Assembly (NCBI RefSeq): GCF_009870125.1
Contig: NC_046679.1
Span: 19,778,001-19,842,000, forward strand
DNA length: 64,000 nt
From: Drosophila pseudoobscura
Lineage: Eukaryota; Arthropoda; Insecta; Diptera; Drosophilidae
Direction: 5' to 3'
The notes under the pieces were generated by a model. That model was given only the letters and a program-made list of their open reading frames with translations. It was not told the origin of the DNA and did not search any database. Numbering within the stretch: position 1 is the stretch's first letter; each line of letters starts with the position of its first letter. This document shows positions 35,985 to 49,460 of the stretch, piece after piece. A program made the position numbers and the translations under genes.

Positions 35985-36700
35985 AACGAACTGTGGGAGA
36001 GGAGAGAAATGGTCTGCGACTATCAAAATACACAACAAAATGTGCCAAATGTTGTCTGGCTGTCATTCCAGTTCAACATTTCAACAAATTGGCTTTATAT
36101 GACAGCCAAATGTGTATGTAATTATTCCTGTCGACTGCCGAAATGGATGGGGCGGGACCTTGGTCAGTCTTGGTCGGAAAAGTGCCCCCAACAATTATTA
36201 TGATGGTGGCTAAGCCTCACACACACGAATACTTTAGGGTCACGCGTGTGTACTAAAAGTGGACTTGGGGTTCGCTTTGCTACGTGACTGTTGGTAATTT
36301 TCGTTCACACTGCGTATACGTAATATGGTGGCACCCCATACTAAACATGTCCTGATGCACCTCTAACGCACGACATTTGCGAGTGGTTCTCCATTCAGGT
36401 TCCACATGGGATTTCTGGCGGCTTGCGTTCTCTCTCTGCCTACCGTTTCATCGCGTTTATCCATATTATTATGGCGTTTATGTGGCTCCCCCCTCAGTTT
36501 TTCTGGTAACACAAATGTTGCCAGGTTACAGGTTCTTTTGTTGTTTTCCCTCCGTTTCGTTATTGTTTTATTTTTGTTTTTTATTACCCTTTTATTGTTA
36601 TTTCTGGTATATAAGTTCGCTCTATATAACTTTAGCTAACGCTCTGTATAAAACAACAATACTCATCAAAGTTTGAAATAGTGTTTGGGGTGATATACAA
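35985..36700. repeat. Paralogous block H, left copy
   Basis: Matches 55240-55920. Two gap-free islands stand out: 36047-36083 against 55307-55343 (36/37 identical) and 36119-36190 against 55380-55451 (68/72). The plus-strand open frame 35922-36203 is broken in the other copy by a one-base indel between the islands, so the conservation is not that of a protein. Confidence 0.85.
36281..36323 (+). repeat. Four-copy CGTATACG element, copy 1
   Basis: TACGTGACTGTTGGTAATTT followed by CACACTGCGTATACGTAAT (36305-36323). The core CGTATACG is a perfect palindrome. Confidence 0.8.
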
Positions 36701-37204
36701 ATATTTTATATTTATATTTATATATTATATTTGTTACCTCCCCCCACACGGTCTCTACTAGCGTAAATTTTTTGGTTAGTTTGGGTATCTTTTGAGTCTT
36801 AGGATATAATTGAGTGACGTTGTAGAAATTTCATATAATCATCTATTTGAACATATGGCATTATCTTAGAAAACTATTGAGATATTTATATTCATTGAGT
36901 ACACGTGCCGTGCACGTCTTTACACAAATACTCACTGTAATTTTTATTTTATTTTAACTAAGTTCTATAATTAATTAAAATGCTCAAATCTCCGTTGCAG
37001 CTGTTTCTCTTATAAATTAACGTATTTTCGGATTTTGGAATTCACTTGATTTAGATAGTAATTCACATCACAAGGAAGTCAATGGGAATATAAAAAAGAT
37101 TTGTTTTATAGAGGAGCCACTCGACTTCGTTTTACTTTACGATTTTCATTTAAATTTTCCATCATAGGTTATTACTCGTATGTTCATTGCGAAGCGGGTC
37201 GATT

Positions 37205-37790
37205 TTTTTTCGTTAAAATATAGCACACGCGAGTAATTGTGGGTGAAAGGCCTAAAGCGCCTCGCTCCTTGGATAGTAAAAAGGTCGGTAAAAATAAAAG
37301 GGCGCTAGGAGCTCTGCTCTCTGTATGAATGTGTGAATGAATGGTATATATGAATGACTGTGTAAAGGTGTTTTAACTTAAATTTATGGAAAAAGTGACA
37401 GTAAAAGTGCTAGGGAACACAATTTATCTTTTTAGTCTCCGTTAATTAACTTTCGGTTTCCTACAATTTCAATACAGTTTAAGTTTTCTTTTTCCGAATA
37501 GAATTTTATATTTTGTTCCACATACACGTGTCGCCTTACGCAGCTCTTTACGTAGTTCAGCCACGTGGCGTATTGTTCTGTTCCGTGCTGTGCCTCTCCG
37601 TTGCGTTGCTCATGAAAGCCGCATAATGACTGAAGTCTCATCGGGCTGTCGACTGATTTCAGTTGGGGCAGAGACTATGGCAGAGGCAGCTCTGCTAACT
37701 GCGACGCACGCGGTGGGAGTCTGCGCAGGAAAAGCCGTGAAAATGAAAACAAATTTAACACGACAATGGTGCCAGAGGTATGAAACGAAG
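37205..37790. repeat. Paralogous block I, left copy
   Basis: Matches 56440-56970. Positions 37606-37644 are identical to 56805-56843 over all 39 bases, and 37716-37773 matches 56904-56961 at 56 of 58. The minus-strand frame 37432-37641 has a similar partner at 56655-56897, but most differences change the amino acid, so I treat it as non-coding. Confidence 0.88.
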
Positions 37791-40779
37791 TCCAAAGTGT
37801 TGCTGTTTATACCTGAAAGTAAAGGAAACCCCAGTTTTAATTTTAATAGTATATACAATTTATAAATATTAGGGAAATTCAAATTATAAATGCATATTAA
37901 TGTGCATTCGTGGCAAAATGACTGTCGATAATCAACTGTTGGTTTCCAAAAATGATCTCAATAATTTGTGCAATACGGGCTACTTTTGATTACACTATGA
38001 AACTTAATTGAGTGCAGAGTTTTTATTTTTACTTTTCGTGCATTGTTTGGCTTTGATTTTTTTTCTGTTTCCTCCTATTTTTAACTTTTGCTGTTTACAT
38101 GGTGGAAAATACATTTGATGTGCTCACTCTACCCGAACAGCTATGTACAAGCTACAATCACTTTAAAGTTAAGGAATCCAGAAGAATATAAATTACGCAC
38201 AATATTCTCATGAAATGATTTTGCATTGTACATAAAAAGACACCTGCTTGCATTCATTTAAGGCATTCATTAGGTTGTTCTATTCGACTTCTATTGTGTT
38301 TCATTTTCTTTTTTTTAATTGACTATAATTTATAATTTTAATAAGCCGAATTTAGAGGATTGATTGCAAAAGCCAGACCCTTAAATATAAGAAATCAATG
38401 GCTGCTCACCTCCGTTCATTCGCCTTTTTAAGGATATGTACCTTTTACAGAATTATCCAACTTATTTAACCCAGCAAGCATCAATAGGAAACTCGTGTTT
38501 CCACCTCATTGGTTTGTGACTGTTGCTTCTAAGGTGAGAAATCACCATCATTCATCAGTGTCAGATTGAATATAAAAACCTTTCTGGTCAGCCACACAAA
38601 AAATTGTGTTTCCTTGCGACCCTCTCAATAAATAATTTGACAGAAAGGTGGAGATTTCTGATGATTGGATGTACCCCCGCTATTGTAACTTTTTAAAACA
38701 CCTTTTGGGTCCTTCGATTAAGTAGAATTTAGAGCCGAAGATTAGCTTTTAAATATGCCAAAGGCATATTCTGAGAAAATCTTAAATCTGGCCTTTATTG
38801 TGCGATTTCCAAATTAGTTACCGTTTTTTAAATCTGAACTTATTTATTCTCCTTTTTTAAAGCTTCAGACAGTTTATTGCGATGTTCACAATGCTTTTTT
38901 CCCTCGTACATACTTGAATTTGCATAATTAATGCCGCCCTGAATATACCTTTTTCCACATTTCCAGAATCCAGAAAAGAGTCTATTGACACCGTACATTG
39001 GAATACTTTAATTATATCCCTGTAAGAAATTTTTTAGCTTCGTATATTTATATGCAAGACAGACGGGAAGGATATTTCAGGCATATCCCTTCCATTATTA
39101 TCCTCGCCCGCTAAATTATTCAGCTGCAGCCCTGTTCTATTTCCGAATAGTAAACGATATTTTAAATATTAAAATGGTTCGTCGTTATGACGGTGAACTG
39201 CGGCTACAACTATTTGTACTCTGCCAGCTGGCACGAATCCATTTTTCCATTCCTCTTCCATCCATCCATTTCCGCCACAATTACAGCTACATTGTGTGGT
39301 GGCCGTTTGCCAGATGTTTCCACAATCATGAAGCGTAATAAAAGTCCCAGACAGACTGTACTTGGGACCATTCCTGGCATAATGAGACATAACAAAGGTT
39401 CTTTTTTTTTGTGCGAGATACGCCTTATTGGCTGCTAACAGGACAATTGCTGGAGGACATTTTCAAACACTTACTTGGTATGCCAGACAGCCAAAAAGAT
39501 TCACAATCTTAAAGCAAACTGGGAACCAGTTGCGCACTCATCTGGTTTGTATCGATTTCTGAGTGCAAACGATATCGCTAGCTCAAGGGTATCAAAAGTG
39601 ATTTGTAATACTTCTTTAATTTTGTATTACTAAATATATCCTTAACAGTAACCTAATCTAATCCAATTTAATTTAAACCAAATGCCGATGGGGCATCGAA
39701 GACTCCCTTAAGATCTATGTCACCTCTTTTTTTAGCTTCGAATTGTTTTAAGAATTCTGTACTCATGAATGTAAACATACATAAGAATAAATATTTAATG
39801 AATCAATGGAATACAATCATCAATTTGAGTTTTAATTATCTACAGTTTTTTTGTTTTTTTTCATGATTTTAGTGGCTACTGTTAAGAAAAACATCTGGCG
39901 AAAATGTTATTCCATAACCCCCTAGAACTATTCATGAATGGTACCGAATGTCCCGGCGCATATGAGGAAAGTTACTCACGAGTATATGCGCCTTATGGGA
40001 AATATTCTTCTTTAATTTGGTTTAAGCCACCAGCTCATTTCATAAAGACGAAAGAATAATTGGCTTACTGCCTGTGACAGACACAGTTAAAAGTCTGGAG
40101 AAAACGTAAGTGTCACTTAATGAATATGTTAAAGTAAAGTCTCAAGGTTCTGTTATATTTCTGTATTTTGAAAATAATCTGGCTTTCGTAAATGAAATGT
40201 TCGTCAAATGTGTGTCTCAAATATCCTAGTCAGCAATATGCCATTTCCATAGAGGTAAAGTTTGGTTTCGTGTGTGCACCGGACAGGCGATGTGCCACAG
40301 GATGAAGTGACCAGCACAGATTAAAAACAGAATTTTGGTTGTTTGTAGTTTAACGATGGCTTATGCAAAACGCCATGGAACACATGCCCACACCGGTGGG
40401 TTATATACATAACTGACCAGCAGCAGCAGAAGCCGTAACTTGAATAGAAGGCCAATCACCAGATCCGGGTTGTTTTCATTAAAATCAGCTTATTCTTCGC
40501 TTCCTGTCACGCAGCGTCACAAAAATTAAATGGAAATTCCCTTTGGCAACCACAGATGAAAATTATAGTGTTATACAATTTATTAATTTGTAGCATTGTC
40601 GATGATGTGGTGGAAATATGTCCTCGTTGTCAGAATAAACCAATAAACAATTTAAGAGAGATGTGAGATGCTCTGAAGGGGTAATCTAATTAGTACCCCA
40701 CTTTTGACTATTTTTAATTAAACCACAAAATATCATAGGTAATATGATAAAGCCTTGAAAAAGGACTAACATGTGATGA

Positions 40780-41060
40780 GCCACTCAGCCGCAAAGAATC
40801 CAGAGCTCTAATCTCTCAACAACACTTGTCGCATAAGCTTCCGGGAAACGTGTGTAAAGGATTTCCACGGCATTTTAATATTTGTAACATGAAAATGAAG
40901 CCAGCAGAAAAGAGGCTACCCGCAGTCTGTCGTCCTTCCGTTGTGTCTATCTCAGGTGACAAGAGGAAAACTTTGTTTTAACAGCCACACATCTGGCTCA
41001 ACACGCCCGACAAAAAAGCCGCATTAACATTTGGTGTCGGCCTCCTAATCTGGACACTAA
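40780..41060. repeat. Paralogous block J, left copy
   Basis: Matches 57545-57840. Positions 40950-41011 align gap-free to 57714-57775 with 60 of 62 identical, and similarity is high over the whole 250 bases. This is the strongest long block. Confidence 0.9.
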
Positions 41061-41649
41061 ACACCTGCTTATGCGCATTATTTTCAAAATTGAAATTTTT
41101 AAATCTTAATATACTGCTGCAGACACTCTTTTTGGACTCTTATCATTGGGAATTAAATAGCAAAAGTTTTCATTTATGTCTGTGTTCTATACTACTGTGG
41201 GTAAAATTATTGAAACACAAATTAAAATTCGAAGAGGTTAATAAACAATTTTGTTAGCATCTCTGATGGAATTCAATAATGATTATGGTTAGTAAAGCCA
41301 GTTAAAAAAACTTGAAACTTAAGAGTTTTTAGAAGCTCAATATCGAATTGCGCCAAAAATCCTTCAAAACAGAATATAATTAATTTATTTTCACATGCAA
41401 CTGTTGAATTTCCAAATTATTCCGGTCTGATGGAGGAAAATTCATGTACCCCAGAGTTGCAGAACTTTATGAAAAGCACTCTTTTTATTACCACTGACTG
41501 GGGCAATACCCGTATTCCAGCTGACCGAATCCAAAGAGGGAGGACTTTAGTACCAGAGAAATGCTCCAACAATTATTAAAATGGCTTTTATTACATACAT
41601 GCAACACACACACACACATATAGCTGCACACAAAGAAATGGGGGTTGAA

Positions 41650-41697
41650 TACGTGACTGTTGGTAATTTGTCTGTGTGCACACTGCGTATACGTAAT
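41650..41697 (+). repeat. Four-copy CGTATACG element, copy 2
   Basis: The same element as at 36281-36323. The 19-base CACACTGCGTATACGTAAT at 41679-41697 is identical. Similar T-rich sequence follows both copies, implying a local duplication older than the large one. Confidence 0.8.
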
Positions 41698-42769
41698 GTG
41701 GAGCATACAAACGCCAGGAATTTGAAACTGCCTTGGCCTCATGGAGGGTCTCTACCGGGTTCCCCTTCTGCCACAGTCCCTCTTCTCATTGTCGATTCAT
41801 ATATGCTAATGTTGGCTGCCTTTTGCCTTGTGGTCTTCTTTTATTCTTTATTATGCTTTTAATTATTTCTTTCTTTCTGTGCTTTTATGCACATTTCATT
41901 ATTTTCATTAAATACGACAACTATGGTGTCCCTTAGAACGCATTCAGCTGCACGGGAAGCACGGTTGGAGCTACACACTGTGTAAATGTGTAAATTATAA
42001 GCCAGAAATTGTATTCAGAAAGTTTTACAAATTTTTCAATTCATAACCAGAAAGGTGCATCTTAGTACGAGGTATGTGAAGAATATTTCACACTCGTGTC
42101 ATGACCACACTTTTATACAAGTTCCACGGTTCTTTTCGAGGCTCGACGTGTGAAATGGGGAATTCGAGCTGGTTATTTCCCAGTCATTCAGGACTGGAGT
42201 GGAGGACTGGTGTGACATATGTCAGTGCTGATAGGGACACAGACAAATGCCTCCGTCGACGCGACGGGGAAAAAGCAAGCACGGAATATGTCAAGTGGAT
42301 GGTGACAATAGAACAAACTACTTTCGCTGCCATCACAATCATCATCATATTTAACACAAGCAGCCTGCCAGAGGTGTGGAAGGAAATATGAGATATGTAT
42401 ATATTCGAGGCTGCTGCTGCTTTGGCTGTGTGGCGTCGAATGCAGATGATGTCTTTTTCTGAAGAAAATAAATAATCGCACATTTCTCTGTGTCAATCAT
42501 TCTTCCCGCCTGAGAACAAGATGCATATGCGGGTTCCTATATATATTATACCATCGTGTTTCTTCATTCTTCAACTGACTTGAGTTTTCCATTCGGGAAA
42601 TCGAAATAGATCCTCTAATCTCTTAAAAATACGTATCTTAAGTCTTTTAGAAATAGGCGTCTTTTTTATTTTTTTACCTTGCTGCTGTAGCTTTTCTCGT
42701 AAAAAGATTAAAGATTAAGCATGAAAACAGATCTGGCAAAAACTTTTGCGTTTATGCTCTTATGCTCTG

Positions 42770-43010
42770 GCATAAACATTGTCATCGTCAGTGGGAGTTC
42801 CATTACCGATTCGGCAATAAAATGTAATTAGGATGCCAACACACACGCAATTCCAGAGCGGCATCAACATATTTATGGCTGATGCCTGTTGGAAACATGT
42901 TCAAGGAGTACTTCAGAAGGAAGGTTAGCAGTTTTTGACACTAACGACAGAACAAGAGTCTCTGGTGAAGAAGCAGTTGGGTAACTCTCGCCCTCCTCCT
43001 CCTGCTGTTT
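42770..43010. repeat. Paralogous block L, left copy
   Basis: Matches 60905-61140, with a shared AAAATGTAATTAGGA string and CATCA(A/G)CATATTTAT near 42866. This is the last clear block of the left copy. Confidence 0.7.
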
Positions 43011-46000
43011 GAATAATTGACAAATTTTAGTGAACTTATCGCAATTAAAAACATAGCTAGTGTGCCATGAATGGCGGGGGACAGGTAATTAAAAGATAAA
43101 TATTACTTTATTACAACTTATTCAATGCTTCTGAAAAAATACCATACAAATTGAAAATCAAGATCTTGCTATTACTCTTAGTTTAGGGAAATGGACAAAA
43201 CGGAAAGGCTTAGGATCTTTAAGATGGGAATGAATGCAGTTTGGAGAAAGCAAGCAAGTCAATTCGATTTGGGGAGAAAGAGTGTGTTTCAAAGGATATA
43301 ATACATTTTGCAATGCATTTACTAAAGTTGCTACGTACATTTGATTGACTACATTGAGTGAAGTGCAGTACGCCAAGGGGTTTCAGCAATACCGTTTGAC
43401 AGTGACCGAAATTCGTAGCAAGACTTTAAAGTACTCAACTGCCGCCCCATTCCCCAGCGGAAAGTGGAGTGCACGCAGTGGAGGTTGTGCCTGTCTATCA
43501 GTCTGTGTATCGGGCCACGTCCCACTTGTCTGTTTGTCAGTTTTCCTCTATTGCAATTCCCTCATCCACGCTGCTTTGATGCGCCTTTTGCCCGCGTAAT
43601 TGTGCGTAGCAACAAAACCAATAGGCAACACCCAAAACAACCACTAACGCAGTCCGTTGAAGCACTTTCCCGCACATCGGGAAATTGCTTGTTTCCTCTG
43701 CAAAGAGTTGGACGGGAAATCGACATTCAAATTGCCATGGGATTTTTTCAACTGATTTGCCGGAACTTCGTGCTTTTAAACAGGGCAGCATTTTTTTACG
43801 TAATCGGATATCCACACAATCAATACAATATCTCTTTTTGACTAAGTGGTATCACTTAACAATCAATTTACAAGATTCGTAAACTCGAGAATTCACAGAA
43901 ATCCTTGCTGATTCCAATTAATTTATATACCTATACTTAGGTTCTGCAAACATGGTTTGTTGTTAAAGTTTATTCTTAGATTATTGTATAATCTACTTAA
44001 TATAGAGTAGTGTGCACTACATTTTAATGAACTTAAAAGGGTATGGCCAGGTAACAAGACTAATGAAATCAGTTCTAGTTAAAGGGTCACAGAACTGGAC
44101 ACTTCTCTTGTTTTCTGCTTTCAGTCGGCTGTTGCTGCATACACTTTGTAGTGACTAATCGAATGGGTATTATTTTATATATCAAGACAAGATCAACATC
44201 ATCATACATCATACAAAGAATTTAAATTTCTCGCTACCACCTTTATCTACTACGCTCACGCTCTTTTTATTTTCGGTCCATTTCCAAACGTTTGGGCCAT
44301 AAACTTCAACGCTGACTAAACCAATTTCAGAGTTTATATAATTGAAAGTTTCTAAACACATGGGGAAATAAATATTATCAAGACAACTTAGTGTATACAG
44401 AAAGATATGTCATAGACGATGAAAGAAGAGTTTTTAATTATTTATTCATACGAATTTAATCACAGTTACCTGATAGAACGATTTATCCCATAATTGAGAA
44501 TTTTTGAAAGATATGGATAACATTGATTCTAAAATTTATTAAATCAGATTTTACTGTATTTTTTCAGTTAAATTCCTAACCTGCCTAACCTCTTAGAAGA
44601 GTTAAGCGAGGTATTAGGGGAAAAGGTACACACTTCGATAAAAGATTGTGCTACCTGTCAGCAAACAATAATATCAACAGAAAAAAATCTGCATTTTCAT
44701 CTTAAAATTAATTAAAGCCGAAGAACGTTCAGTCAACAAAGGCTTTTGCCGACAAACAGGCCCCAAATGAAGCCGAAACAAAGTTGGGGGTCCTGTCCGT
44801 GAGTTGTGGCAACCGTAAACCTGCTGCCGAAATCCCTAATTTAAAATACGGCAGATAAATATTTACTTTGGTCCCACAATGAAACAGCTGGTTCCGTAAG
44901 TTGGAAAATGTAACAAAAGGTACAGGAAAAAAGGTATTCGTATTTGGATGTTAAAAATGGTTTTAGTGTAAGGTGAAGGTAAATTTGGGGATTTAATCAA
45001 GCTAAGTCTCTGCTGCATGCAAGTCGAAATACAATTTTCTTTCAGCTCTCGTTTCATGAAATTGGTTTGTATAGAAAATAACTTTGTTGTGTGCAAAAAG
45101 CTACAATTAGATTGTTATTCGGTGAGGCATGCAGAAACACTCTCCGCTTTACCGTTCTTGCTACCATGCCCCACCATCGATTACTTTCGCTTGGCGCATT
45201 GCATCCGCAACTTGATTACAAAAGTTTCGTTACTCTTTTTGTGGGAACTTAATTATCACACCACATCACGGATCCTCTTCTGCGATGGCTGTTCTTGTTG
45301 GGGATGCTATTTCCGTGCTAAATATTTTGACAAAGCAAGCCACTTTCTTCTTTTTGTTCTACGAGTATATGACTTTCTCAAAAGATTTTCTTGTTCAGCA
45401 AAATTATACATGTTACAGGGGCGTTCAGTGGCAAATCCTTCATATGAGTTTTCTAAGGTTTCCACTTCTCACCGGCAGTCTTTTTTTACTTTTTATAGCC
45501 AACTTAATAGCTCTAATACTGCATTTTTTATGGCATGTGCAGGTCGATACTGGTCGCAGGATGATTGAAACAAGTCAGCCAAGTCAGTCGGAAGCAGCAG
45601 ATTGTAGATTAAAGCTTTCTGCTTAAGATTCGATAAGCTGTAGACTGCTTTCTAAATGTCTCGTTTTCACAATTTTCATATGAAGATTTTTCACATCCTG
45701 CTGCACAGCTTAAAATAGTTATACATCACAAAATTGATAGCCAAACTATTGGAAATTTCCCACAACACATGGACCTATGGCACCTGCAATCAAATTCAGT
45801 TTTCATTCAGAATCGATTCTTATTATTGGCCAAACATTTGGCAAAGCAATTAGCACGTAACTCGCAGTGAAGCGAGGGTTTAATTGGATTGTTTTGTGGT
45901 TCCCAGTGAGAATTTAGAGCCTGAACAACACCAACATGTCGCACTGCTGAAATATGACCACAGCCTCTGGCCCATTGCGGACACAGAACGTGGCCACTGA

Positions 46001-47474
46001 GGTCAATGTGGCGGTGGCTGACATCCGGGTGCGCACCAGCATATATATTTTACACCAAATATGCCAGGCCTATGCCCCACAAACAGATTGTTTAAACCTT
46101 CGCAGGTGGGTTGACTAACGGCAGGCGTAACACTGAGCCCATTCAAAGATATGCTGGACTAAACTTTTGTAGAATTTCACCCGACTGGCAAACTTTTATT
46201 GTTTGAGTATACAATCGCTAAGTTATTTTCATCCAAAGGTAATACAAAATTCTGAAAACTTAAAAACCCAAAAGATAACGTAAAATGTTACAAAAGACAA
46301 ACAATCTGTTGAATTATTTCTCTCATCGGACTTTTCAGCGAGCAAAATTCCATTTAAGTCATACAATAAGACTGGAGTGATTTGTTAAAGCATTTTTCTG
46401 CTGTTGAATAAAGTGAAATAGCCTACGAGCAGAGCACTTTGGGAAAATTCAATTAAAATCCATATTTTATCCTGCCTTACCTCTCTTGCATATACATATG
46501 GTGTTCACCCCCTGATACTTAATATTCAATTAAAGTTATTGCTTGTACGCCACGTGGACTTGACCCCATACATAAAGACACATATACAAAGCTCTGTACG
46601 CTGCTCTGCCAGACAAAGTAGGTTAACTTTATGGCGGGGCTACGAACCTCTATAAAAGCGTTCGTTGCTAGGCAGGGACTTTGGCCATGAGCCGTGGAAA
46701 AGGGCAGGAACAGTAATTACCAAATAAAAGGTCAGACACGAAAATTCTCGAAAAAAACAACGAATACGTCTGGAATGCGCATACATATGTAGATTTTATG
46801 CTGCGTGTGAAAATGAGTTCTAGTTTTTAAACAAAGAAAAAGGATTAAATTAAATTTTTCTAATAATTCCGTAAGATATAATTTCATTTAAGTTCTGGAA
46901 ATACAATCAATTCCGAAATCCAAGAGTTCTATGCAGCCTCAATGGCGCACATGGATAATTGTAATTTCATCAATTGTATTAATCAATTCTATTGAGCCCG
47001 TCTAGATACCAAGGAAAAATAAAATTTTCTCCTCTTGAATTTTGTGCTGCTGACGTATCGCTTGCGCTGGCATTCTGTCAAGTAGAGTAAGGACCTCACG
47101 GCGTATGTGTATTTATCTCCCTCTGCAGCCGCAATCGGACTTAACCACAGACCGTTATGACTGAAAATTTCGATTTCTTGACGGTTATTAATATGTAATT
47201 TCAATTGAAAGTAAAGCTGGAGATGATTTAATTGAATGGCAGGATTTCTTCATCTGATGCAGACACTTAACCTGCTTAAACTTACAGACTTATACTCCCA
47301 TTCTGACAATAAATTTGCCTTAAAGAAATAGAGGTGGCAAATATGTTTATTTTATCGTAAGTTCAATTCTCCTTCAAGTCTGTTAGAAACAGTTTCTTCT
47401 CGAATTCGCAAATAAATCAACAAGTAGTCAAGGAGCTGCCAAGCACATTGTCCTGTTCTGTATGGTATCCAAGA
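43011..47474. other. Linker between the two duplicated copies
   Basis: 4.5 kb without clear matches to the rest of the window and without a supportable gene. The frames at 43464-43841, 45017-45568 and 45285-45626 are T-rich, share no recognisable domain and lack neighbouring splice structure. A TATAAAAG box at 46651-46658 has no plausible gene behind it. Confidence 0.4.
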
Positions 47475-47870
47475 AAACGCGAGACACGGTGGAAACGAAA
47501 GTAAATGCCGCCCATGTCTTCGACCAAATGAAGTCAACTTTTTGTTCATTTTGTTTGCCAGCTTTTCATATAGAGCATTTTGATCCCAGTCTGTGCTGCG
47601 CTCCATAAAGAGCTTATAAAAGACTGTGCCACCGCTTTTCATATCCCGCCAGGAGTCTTCCATTTTTCATTGTTAGCGGCCATCAATGTGTACTTGGAAC
47701 AGCTTCTGCTGATGCTCCTTTACCAGTAGTTACTTAATTGTGAGGCTTCACCATAGCTTAAGGCAAGCAACAATCGAAAAGGAAAAGCAGGCAACCCTCC
47801 AACCTCGCGGGCAGTCCATTTTTCAGTTAGCACATCGTAACTTTTATGAGAAAACCAAAGGGAGTGGTAT
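47475..47870. repeat. Paralogous block A, right copy
   Basis: Partner of 22705-23130. Confidence 0.7.
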
Positions 47871-48968
47871 TTTTATCTGTTCTGGAAAGCAATTAAATTT
47901 CTTCAATGCAGAAAATTGTAGTTTTATTTAGTAATTCCCCTGTCAAAAGGTGGACTCTCAGCTCCCCATCCTTACTGGTGGTTAATAACATTTGTGGGGC
48001 CTATCAATATACTGAAAATTCTGCGTTGACAAAGAAACCCATTTAAGTGTTTTAATCTGCGTGAAAATAGACCAAGATGGGAATCTTTGTTAAGTAAACT
48101 TATGAAGGAAAATATAGCTACGGTACTAATGGGAGCTCAACCTTTTTTCCCAAGCTCAAAATGATTTATTACGAGTACTCGCCTGCTAGCAGCTTTGACA
48201 GTTATAAGCCAGTAGAATTTTCTTTTGATTAGGATAAATCAATCGATTTTATGGTATTAGTTTCTGCAGCTGCTGATGCGGAGGCTACTAAGCATGTTCG
48301 CTTTTCTATCACATGTGTATACATCCTGATACTCGTATCTGCTGAAAAACCACCAAAATATTTGATATATATAAAAGGAAATGCTTATAGAGCAAAATTA
48401 AACAAAATACATACGCATCTGTGTAAAATTAGCTACCTAATTTGTATTCCCATCCTTTGCAGATCCAATGACTACACATGGTATTTTGCAACACCTATAA
48501 TTTGAATGTGAATTCTTTCCTCAAGGGAAACCAGAATTTCGCGAACGGTTCTTACCTAAATTTACATATAAATAAATACATATATCGACCACAAAAAGCG
48601 GTTTACGAATTAGATTTGATAAACTGCAGCACTGGAGAAATTTTGCGGAGATGGAAATTGGATTTTAAATTTGTATACTAGTCCCCAACCTACGCAAAAG
48701 AACAAAAGAAAAGTTTTTTGTTTTTCCGCTAAATGTCGGGATTAGCGAATCACATTCTGCGTTCCTAAAAAACTCGTCTCCTGGTTAGTAGATAAGTAAG
48801 TTGATAGCCGTTGAAAAGCTCCTTAGCTCTCTTCCAAGAAGTCTCCCACTCTGGGGGCTGCTCCTTTTTTTGCTCCGTTATTGAGGCTCTCATAATAGGT
48901 AGTGTGATTAAATCTCGCAAGTCTCTACAGCCATTGACATCAATTTGATATGTATTGGTGGGACTTAG

Positions 48969-49060
48969 ACTCCTTTAGGCATTGTATGGATGCTCTTCTA
49001 TTCATTGGACTCCTTTAGACTCCCTTATGCATTATATGGTTGCTCTTCTATTCATTGGAT
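48969..49060. repeat. 50-bp tandem duplication
   Basis: A 50-base unit starting at 48969 is repeated from 49019 to about 49060, sharing TGCTCTTCTATTCATTGGA and several flanking bases with a few substitutions. Confidence 0.85.
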
Positions 49061-49284
49061 TTATACACCTTGTTCATTGTGATTGGCTAAAAAAGATTGG
49101 GAAAAAGAGGACAAAATATTCTCCAAGAAGCGCATGAACAGAAAAAGGATATAGAATCTGTTGCCTTTAGAACTTAAACCACTTCAAGCAATCATAACTG
49201 TTCATTTATCTTGCTACGAGTATATTCCACACTTTATCTTCACGTCTTCCTAGTGGATTTTCTCCAGTACATATCTATTAATTT

Positions 49285-49460
49285 TCACTAGAATGGGGGA
49301 AAGGCTTGCAACAAATTTTTCGTAGTTTTTACTCTTTGCAGAATGCACATAAGTATGCAACCGGCAACTCTAAAAAGTTATAAACTCTCCAGCAATGTTG
49401 AAATGCCTTCAACAGGGCCATGCCACTTTCAGCTGGAGTAGCTGCAGTCGATGCCCACAG
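49285..49460. repeat. Paralogous block B, right copy
   Basis: Partner of 26790-26960. Confidence 0.6.

Larger units (their letters stand above)
22701..43010. repeat. Left copy of a large diverged non-coding duplication
   Basis: This 20.3 kb segment contains more than ten blocks that recur in the same order and orientation in 47475-61140. The offset falls in steps from about 24.7 kb to 18.2 kb because each copy has gained or lost different sequence. No block keeps a shared reading frame. Stretches between blocks show nothing I can identify. The segment is about 6.5 kb longer than its partner, with most of the excess between 37.9 and 40.8 kb and left of 29 kb. Confidence 0.8.

Noticed and set aside
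35922-36203. Plus-strand 93-residue frame in block H
   Set aside because: The right copy has a three-base and a one-base length change that break the frame within the best-conserved part.
36281-36323. The CGTATACG element as a transposon end
   Set aside because: Its four copies sit in collinear, non-repeat surroundings in one orientation, without inverted partners or target duplications.
37432-37641. Minus-strand frame with a similar partner at 56655-56897, possibly a conserved small protein
   Set aside because: The DNA is conserved but most substitutions between the copies change amino acids, and the frames diverge outside the island. Conservation is better explained at the DNA level.
45017-45626. 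Two overlapping frames of 183 and 113 residues
   Set aside because: Both are T-rich, rich in Phe/Leu/Ser, without a domain, supporting splice sites or a partner elsewhere in the window.
46651-46695. TATAAAAG box followed by an ATG
   Set aside because: The frame after it is only nine codons long and has no paralogue or signal peptide.
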